A stretch of 25,788 bases of DNA from Amoebophrya sp. AT5.2 (Eukaryota; Sar; Dinophyceae; Syndiniales; Amoebophryaceae): NCBI GenBank assembly GCA_005223375.1, contig RXOD01004224.1, forward strand, positions 1-25,788. Reading direction: 5' to 3'. Shown piece after piece: positions 20,465 through 25,788 of the stretch. How positions within the stretch are numbered: the stretch's first letter is position 1; each line of letters opens with the position of its first letter. A program made the position numbers and the translations under genes. Below the pieces are notes generated by a model that was given only the letters and a program-made list of their open reading frames with translations, did not search any database and was not told the DNA's origin.

Positions 20465-21947
20465 CTTCTTGGATTTGTTTTTGCAGCCGTCCGTGCACGA
20501 GAGAAAAGCTTGGTCGTCGTCGTCGTCTTCAAGCTCCGCGTGCTGCGTTCGTCGTCGCAAGTTACCGAAATTGATGTTCTTCGGCTTCCATCGCCGCGGC
20601 CGCGGCTTCTTGGTAGGATCTCTGGCGAGGCGATTTCTTGCAGCAGGAGTGGTTTCTGCGCGTCTCGTCGAACCTCAGGCCGGCGTTGGCGGAACGCATG
20701 GTTTTCATCAAGGAGCAAGGACGTCACTGCGTGCCGAGCAATAATTGCACGAGCCCAGCAGCTCTGTCGCTGCCAGTTCTGCCTTACTTTTTCGTGGAAA
20801 CCATGTCTATGTTGCGGCCATGCCTACTCCTACAGTACTTGCCTCCTGCATGAAGGGAGTGCGGGACTTCCTTCGCAGCCAGCACAATGCAATTGATTTA
20901 TAGCTGCCCTCTTGTTCTTCTTTGAGGATAGCAACGAAGGAATAGCTGATTGCAGACAAGGGGAAGTACGTACACAACTACGGACGATATTTTCAAACTT
21001 CTCATCCTGAGTGATGAGTCATTGAGTTCCTTTTGTGTGGTGCCGTAGTTATCTCCCGACTCGATCTCGAACAGTAAGCGACAGCGGTCCAACATGTCGT
21101 CTCGACGTCGGGCCGTTGTTTGTCGTCGGTGCTGGCGCATCCTCGTTCCTGACGAGTGTGAATTTTATTTCGCGTTTAAATTATTTTGGATCGGCCGTTC
21201 GTAATGCTCGAGATAGAACGGAGCTTGTTGCGGTTGCCTGTCTCCGTCTGAAATCCATCTGATAGGAACTTCTACCGGCGGCGGAACAGAGGACGTACAC
21301 TGTACGCGCCCGCGCCGGAATCAAGGTGCCGATCTCGCAGAACCTGGGTGACAGAATCATTGCGCGGCAGCGATTTTGCGCCGCGACACCGCGCCGCCAG
21401 ACTTCGTGCTTCAGCTCTCCGTCGCGAAGATGACGGAAGCTATAACTCACCTCGAGGGAGTGTGATGATTTTGATCTTGCGGCGGTATATGCCTATGATT
21501 GTCCCTGATTTCTTGTCCTTCCTCTATTGCGTGCGAGTTGTTGGATTGTCAGTGGCATAACAGGTCTGTCCTGTGCCTTTTCTACTGGTTCACTTTTCCC
21601 CATCACCTTCCACTTTTTGCGGTCTAGAGCGTCCTGCCGTGTCCCCCCCCTCCTTAGCATGTCGTGCTCCGCCTGCGTTCTCCACGTTCGTAGGGAGTAT
21701 GTCAGGGGGAAAGTGGCGGGCTTTGAACCACACATGGCAGCGCATTCTATAGTACCGAAGGAGCGAGTGGAGTCCGGGTAAGTAAACGCGCGAAGCAACA
21801 AGAGCAGCCGCGCTCTGCTTAAAGTAATTTCGTGCACGCCAAATGCCCGACAGGATATGCGGTCGCTCTGTGGGTGCAGTACAGCCATGCTCGATTCCTG
21901 TACCCCTACCCGCCCGGGAGCGCTGCCCGCGGCTCGCGTGCCTTAAA

Positions 21948-21962
21948 GCAGCGTAGCGCTGC
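21948..21962. repeat. Small GC hairpin
   Basis: GCAGCG and CGCTGC flank a TAG loop, a perfect 6-bp stem. It sits among other GCGC-rich partial palindromes. This could be chance in such GC-rich sequence. Confidence 0.55.
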
Positions 21963-22628
21963 GCATGCATCGGAGTGCGTAGGAGGCGACGCGCTGCGCG
22001 GTTTTCGCTGCCGTACTAACGTGCTCGGCGCACGCCGCGCGGTGCATCTCCATCACCCCCCCGTCACCGAGGTTCAGAGTCGGCGCCTCGAGCGCCTTGA
22101 CGTCCTTCGAGAACTTTCTTCGATATACCTCGCAGAGGGTACTAGCATCCGATCCATGTTTTCAGTCATGTTGCGTTAGAGGGCGGGGCGGAAAACCCAT
22201 TTTCGTGTGTAAGTATTTCTGCCAGCCTCGTCCATTGCAAACAAGAACCTAACGACCAGCCCAAAGCCAAACACAAGACGACCAGAGAAATGCTAGGAGA
22301 CGGAATGCCCCCACAGAAATCAGACCGACAAAAAAAGTCGAAGCCCTCACCGTATCTATGTAGCGAATCAATTACGAGACCACTCGCGACGCACCCTATC
22401 CATTGAGATTGAATGCGCTAGCTTTTAGTTCTAAAAATGGACTATGCCCGCCCGTAATTGCGCCGCACCTCCTGGCGCATTTGCAGCTTCGCGCCGTCTG
22501 CGACAGCCCCTCTCACTCTCCACCTCCTGGCACTACGTCCGGGCTTTCGTTATTCACGTCGTCACTCGCCACATTGGAGCAACGAAGCGGGCAGTAATTG
22601 CCGCCCGCTGTTACTCCGCGCGCGCGAG

Positions 22629-22647
22629 TCGCGCTCCCGGAGCGCGA
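22629..22647. repeat. GC-rich hairpin
   Basis: TCGCGCTC and GAGCGCGA form a perfect 8-bp stem around a CCG loop. No T run follows on either strand, so there is no reason to call it a terminator. Confidence 0.7.
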
Positions 22648-23712
22648 GCGCCGAGCTGCTGACGTTTTCCATTCTGCCGCAGGAGGTGTGACTGATCCCA
22701 GCCTTGGGCTTGGAGTGCCTCCGACAATGGCCTGGACGACCATGCGGCTGCAGTCTGTCCGCACGGGTATGGCGACGAACACCCCGAAGATCTTCAATGC
22801 GTTTGCGTCCCTCGCTTGCTGCTCTAGCCGCCTGATCCCCTCGGCAGAGTCGGCAATCTGCTTGATGGGACGGCCAGCAACTACGAGAGGACTCGCGAGG
22901 AGCTTGCGGTAGTGTACATGACCAGTAGAACCAGAAGAATCTATCACGCGGGGCGATCGTCGTTAGATGGCAGCACAGACAAAGAGGCATCCAATAGGCA
23001 CCGCCGCACTCCGTTTCTCCTCGGGGTGGAGCGCGCCAGCCTGGGGCTGCATTTACATGTGAAATGCTGTGAGTAGACGTAGAGACCCACCAAAAATGCC
23101 ATGCGTTTTATTTATAGCCGTGCACCTCATACGCTTCGAATCACTTCCGCTGCAACAGGACCAGCGCATCCACTTCCTTGGACACACATGCATCGAAAAC
23201 TACAACATGGGTATGATGTTATTTTTTATATTTTCTATAAATCATCTTACTCTTAGTCTTCATATTGTTCATATTGCGGCGGTCAGGCGCGTTCAGCTCT
23301 CGCTCCAACTTCCCGCCGCGTAGGGAGGACGACTGAAGTGTGTGCGTGATGTGCCCGCTTCTTTAAAAGCGAATGAGTGATCCTCTAGCAAGCTGCTGCG
23401 ACACATTTGCAGTGCTGAAAGACGAAGCAGGGACACGTCTGAATCGTCCCGAACGCCAACGCGCACGCACTGAACACTCTCACTCCTACGACACGGCGCA
23501 GGCCGCTGCGGGGCATCCCGCACGACGAGGACACCTGGCTTTCGCCATTGGCTTCAACAGCCGTTGTTCTTGCATTTGTACAATCCAGCTCGATGCGCCG
23601 AAGGACATCAGCATGCACATACAACAAGGGACATCGCTTAGTATTCAAGAATCGCAGCAATCGCAATGGAGGTTCTCTATCGGTCCCCACATCGTCATCA
23701 AACAATCGTTCT

Positions 23713-25788
23713 TCAAGTGTCTGTGAGTGTCGGGAACATCCTCGATCCTGGCGGCGCCAGGTCCGGCGCGGCCAGGTCCAGTTCCGGCCGCAGTTTGTAG
23801 GTCAGCTGCGTAAACTCGATTTCCGCCGTCGACCGCGTCAGCAGTTCGCGGACCAGTTCCAGGTTTTTTCCCCGCAGGTGCCGTTCGAGCACCTCCAGGA
23901 GTGCCTGGTGCTTCACCGGCTGCTTTAGTGCCCGGCTGTTCGACCGGAAGAACTTCCCCGTCGGCTTCCGCTTCAACGACCCACCTCGTCCGGCGTTGTT
24001 TTCAGCACGACCGTGAACATGATGATGATCATCCTCCGACGTCGACCGCAGCGCGTCTTCCTCCGCCGACAGGAGGTCGTCGTCCTCTCGTCCGCCTCCC
24101 GCCCCCGCCAGCCCCGTGTCTGCGTAGTGCGGTAGCACGTTCGCCCGGATCAGCCGCGGGAGGTCCATGGTCACCTGCGTCGTCTCGGTCGAGGCGTGGT
24201 AGTCCTTCTTCCTCTCCGTCTTCACCTTCACGTGCTCCTCCAAATACACGCCGGCGCCCAGACTCAGCTGCTCCAAAAGGGACTCGGCGTGGTACCAGAC
24301 GACGCGCGGACATCGTAGACTCCCGTGGTTCAGCGCAAAATGCAGCCGGTAGTCGAGGACCTGCGAGCTGCTGCCCATCGCTGCGACGGTACCCCCCGCT
24401 GATGTCATCTGGCCCCCTGTATTTGACAGCTGTCCTTTGGTATCCGCTCCTCCCTGGCCCTGCACTGCGAGCCCCACCAACGCGCTTTCCAACGCCGAGG
24501 AAGAACTTGAGCTGCTCACCAGCCGGTCCCAGATGTCCATGAGTGTAAGGACACGACCGTGCTTGAACTGGTACCCGACGCTGCGGAAGAAGTCCCCGCT
24601 GCTCCGTCCGAACGGGTGTCTCAAGTACGCGCTCGTGCTGTATTTCGTGCTGGCGTTCGTGATCTCGCTGGAGCTGTAGTAGAGCGCTGGGCACCCCAGT
24701 TCGACATTGGCGTGCAGCCGCAACAGGTTGTAGCAATTGATGAGGAAGGAGGCGTAAGCCTGTTGTTGCCGGAGCCGGGATGCGGAAATCATGTACTTCG
24801 AAAATGCGGGATTACTGGCGTTTGTGGTGCCAGTACCAGTTCCACTTCCGCCAGAGGAGGAAACAGTTGTCCCGGAAAAGAAGTCCCTGTCGATGTCGAC
24901 GTGCTGCAGTTCGGAGACCGCTAAGCGGAAAACGTCATAGTCTTCCTTGCTGCTCGGCGCATTTTTCACCCCATCGTAGTTCACGGCTCCCGACCTCGGT
25001 TGCACCTGCTTCTCGAACGCTTTCGAGAAGAAGGTTTTTGCGCGGCGCAGGGTCGTCACCGCCGCCTGCGCGGCCGCCGAGGACGTGGGGGGCTCCGGAG
25101 GGGGGAAGTCACTCTCATCTTCCGCGTCTTCTTGTCCACCTTCCTTGCCGCTTTTCAAAGAGGAGGACGCGCCTCCGGACCGCGCTGTGGTCGGCGCGGT
25201 CGTCTGGTCGTGGTCGTCCTGCTGCTGCTGCAGCTCCGCAACGATCTTCCGGAACTCGTCCTCGGAAGAGAGACCGACCGGTTGCCGGTGGATCCACGTG
25301 TTCAATACAAACACGCGCCCCGCAAACGGGTTCAGTTCTCTTGTTATTGTGGGTACGACTTGCCCGCCAAAATTGAGCGTCGCGGTGGTAATTTTTTCCA
25401 AGGGGGTGGCGTGCTGCTGCTGGCGGACGGCCTTGGGGGTGAAGTAGGCGGTGGCTCGCTTAATCACAAGGGAGTGCTTGGCGTTGATCCCCGCGTTATT
25501 GAGGCCGCGGTGGCACTGCAGGGCGTAGACCCGGTTTTTTTCGAATTGCTGCCCCTTCTGCGCGAGAAAGGGGAGGTAGTCGCTGAACAGCCGCTCGAAA
25601 GCCACCTGAATCTGGATGGCGAAGGGGGTGGAGGGGCCGGCGGCTGACTGAAGCTTCTTGGCTTCTGGCTTGGCCTTGGAAGGAGAAGTGGCGCTCGGGG
25701 CGTGGTCAGGAAGCTTTCTCGCCGGCTCCTGAGTGCTCTCGTCCCCAGCGGTCGGCGCGGCATCTTCGTCGCGTGGTCGTGCCCCCGC
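23713..25788 (-). CDS. DUF547 domain protein, 5' end beyond the window
   Basis: The frame is open from the window edge to TGA at 23715-23713, giving 691 visible residues and no start. Visible residues of about 300-560 carry the DUF547 domain. ELQHVDIDRDFFSG leads to AYASFLINCYNLLRLHA, which is the family's Phe-x-Ile-Asn-x-Tyr-Asn core. Next come YQFKHGRVLTLMDIWDRL, then LDYRLHFALNHGSLRCP matching the D-x-R-x-HFALNCGS-x-x-CP motif, and MDLPRLIRANVLPHYAD. DUF547 has no settled biochemical role; in eukaryotes it often accompanies lipid-binding or coiled-coil modules. Upstream, roughly visible residues 50-190, the strand pattern (HSLVIKRATAYFTPKAV, RVFVLNTWIHRQPVGLSS, then EDEFRKIVAELQQQ) resembles a PH-like domain; that is inference. 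Disordered inserts split the domain. The C-terminus is basic then helical (LEVLERHLRGKNLELVRELL). Confidence 0.82.
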   Translation of the reverse strand, partial: AGARPRDEDAAPTAGDESTQEPARKLPDHAPSATSPSKAKPEAKKLQSAAGPSTPFAIQIQVAFERLFSDYLPFLAQKGQQFEKNRVYALQCHRGLNNAGINAKHSLVIKRATAYFTPKAVRQQQHATPLEKITTATLNFGGQVVPTITRELNPFAGRVFVLNTWIHRQPVGLSSEDEFRKIVAELQQQQDDHDQTTAPTTARSGGASSSLKSGKEGGQEDAEDESDFPPPEPPTSSAAAQAAVTTLRRAKTFFSKAFEKQVQPRSGAVNYDGVKNAPSSKEDYDVFRLAVSELQHVDIDRDFFSGTTVSSSGGSGTGTGTTNASNPAFSKYMISASRLRQQQAYASFLINCYNLLRLHANVELGCPALYYSSSEITNASTKYSTSAYLRHPFGRSSGDFFRSVGYQFKHGRVLTLMDIWDRLVSSSSSSSALESALVGLAVQGQGGADTKGQLSNTGGQMTSAGGTVAAMGSSSQVLDYRLHFALNHGSLRCPRVVWYHAESLLEQLSLGAGVYLEEHVKVKTERKKDYHASTETTQVTMDLPRLIRANVLPHYADTGLAGAGGGREDDDLLSAEEDALRSTSEDDHHHVHGRAENNAGRGGSLKRKPTGKFFRSNSRALKQPVKHQALLEVLERHLRGKNLELVRELLTRSTAEIEFTQLTYKLRPELDLAAPDLAPPGSRMFPTLTDT

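Larger units (their letters stand above)
20465..23712. other. 3.2-kb region without a convincing gene
   Basis: This is the longest gap in the window, four to six times the other spacers. The first 200 bp above 20464 keep the synergin frame open (basic and DDDDD-containing) without an ATG. A possible two-exon plus-strand model lies at 21094-21560. A minus-strand frame of about 150 codons lies at 22964-22513, and short coding-like stretches occur on the plus strand around 21690-22179. None matches a family I know. The middle (21800-22960) is very GC-rich with small hairpins; 22210-22440 and 23100-23280 are AT-rich. It could be a decayed mobile element, short unrecognised exons, or plain spacer. 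Confidence 0.5.

Noticed and set aside
22562..22990. 142-codon minus-strand frame
   Set aside because: Overlaps the better 22513-22964 frame and has a Cys/Arg/His/Ser-rich out-of-frame composition.
23373..23726. 117-codon plus-strand frame downstream of the DUF547 gene
   Set aside because: It overlaps the end of the minus-strand gene and has no recognisable domain. Frames on both strands here are about equally plausible, so none is supported.
1..25788. CRISPR arrays, bacterial promoters, tRNA or rRNA genes, spliced-leader exon
   Set aside because: I looked for regularly spaced repeats, cloverleaf-like segments and the dinoflagellate leader ending in GGCTCAAG and found none.

Overview
This window looks like nuclear DNA from a compact, GC-rich protist genome. 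There are no bacterial signals: no Shine-Dalgarno sites and no overlapping operons. The long proteins are full of disordered Ser/Ala/Gly/Glu tracts, and several genes are cut by 90-380 bp introns. All seven supported genes lie head to tail on the minus strand, the arrangement typical of dinoflagellates and relatives. One gene needs an intron without GT-AG ends, flanked by a 5-bp direct repeat and with imperfect inverted termini. This matches the introner elements described in the parasitic dinoflagellate Amoebophrya. An Amoebophrya-like alveolate is my best guess; it is an inference, since no rRNA or other marker gene is present.

Layout in transcription order (right to left). (1) 25788-23713: 5'-truncated gene for a DUF547 protein with a possible PH-like N-terminal part. 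(2) 23712-20465: 3.2 kb without a convincing gene, holding GC hairpins and some weak coding-like fragments. (3) 20464-16417: a three-exon gamma-synergin-like trafficking adaptor, with an N-terminal EH domain, acidic WGDF motifs and a synergin-like C-terminus. (4) 15695-14547: a single-pass membrane protein with disordered ends. (5) 13887-10224: a large acidic coiled-coil protein with a short 5' exon. (6) 9518-5595: a 1307-residue, mostly disordered orphan. (7) 5090-2190: a secreted FkbM-type methyltransferase-like protein. (8) 1661-22: an MPV17/PMP22-family membrane protein in three exons. Spacers between genes 3 to 8 are 0.5-0.7 kb.

The genes share no obvious pathway. Synergin acts in clathrin/AP-1 trafficking, FkbM in secretory-pathway methylation, and MPV17 in organelle membranes. 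The clearest unusual biology is in intron structure: the introner-like intron in the MPV17 gene, and a perfect 23-bp inverted repeat that spans the donor of the next intron with one arm in coding sequence. The reading frames named here were derived by eye; no database search was run.
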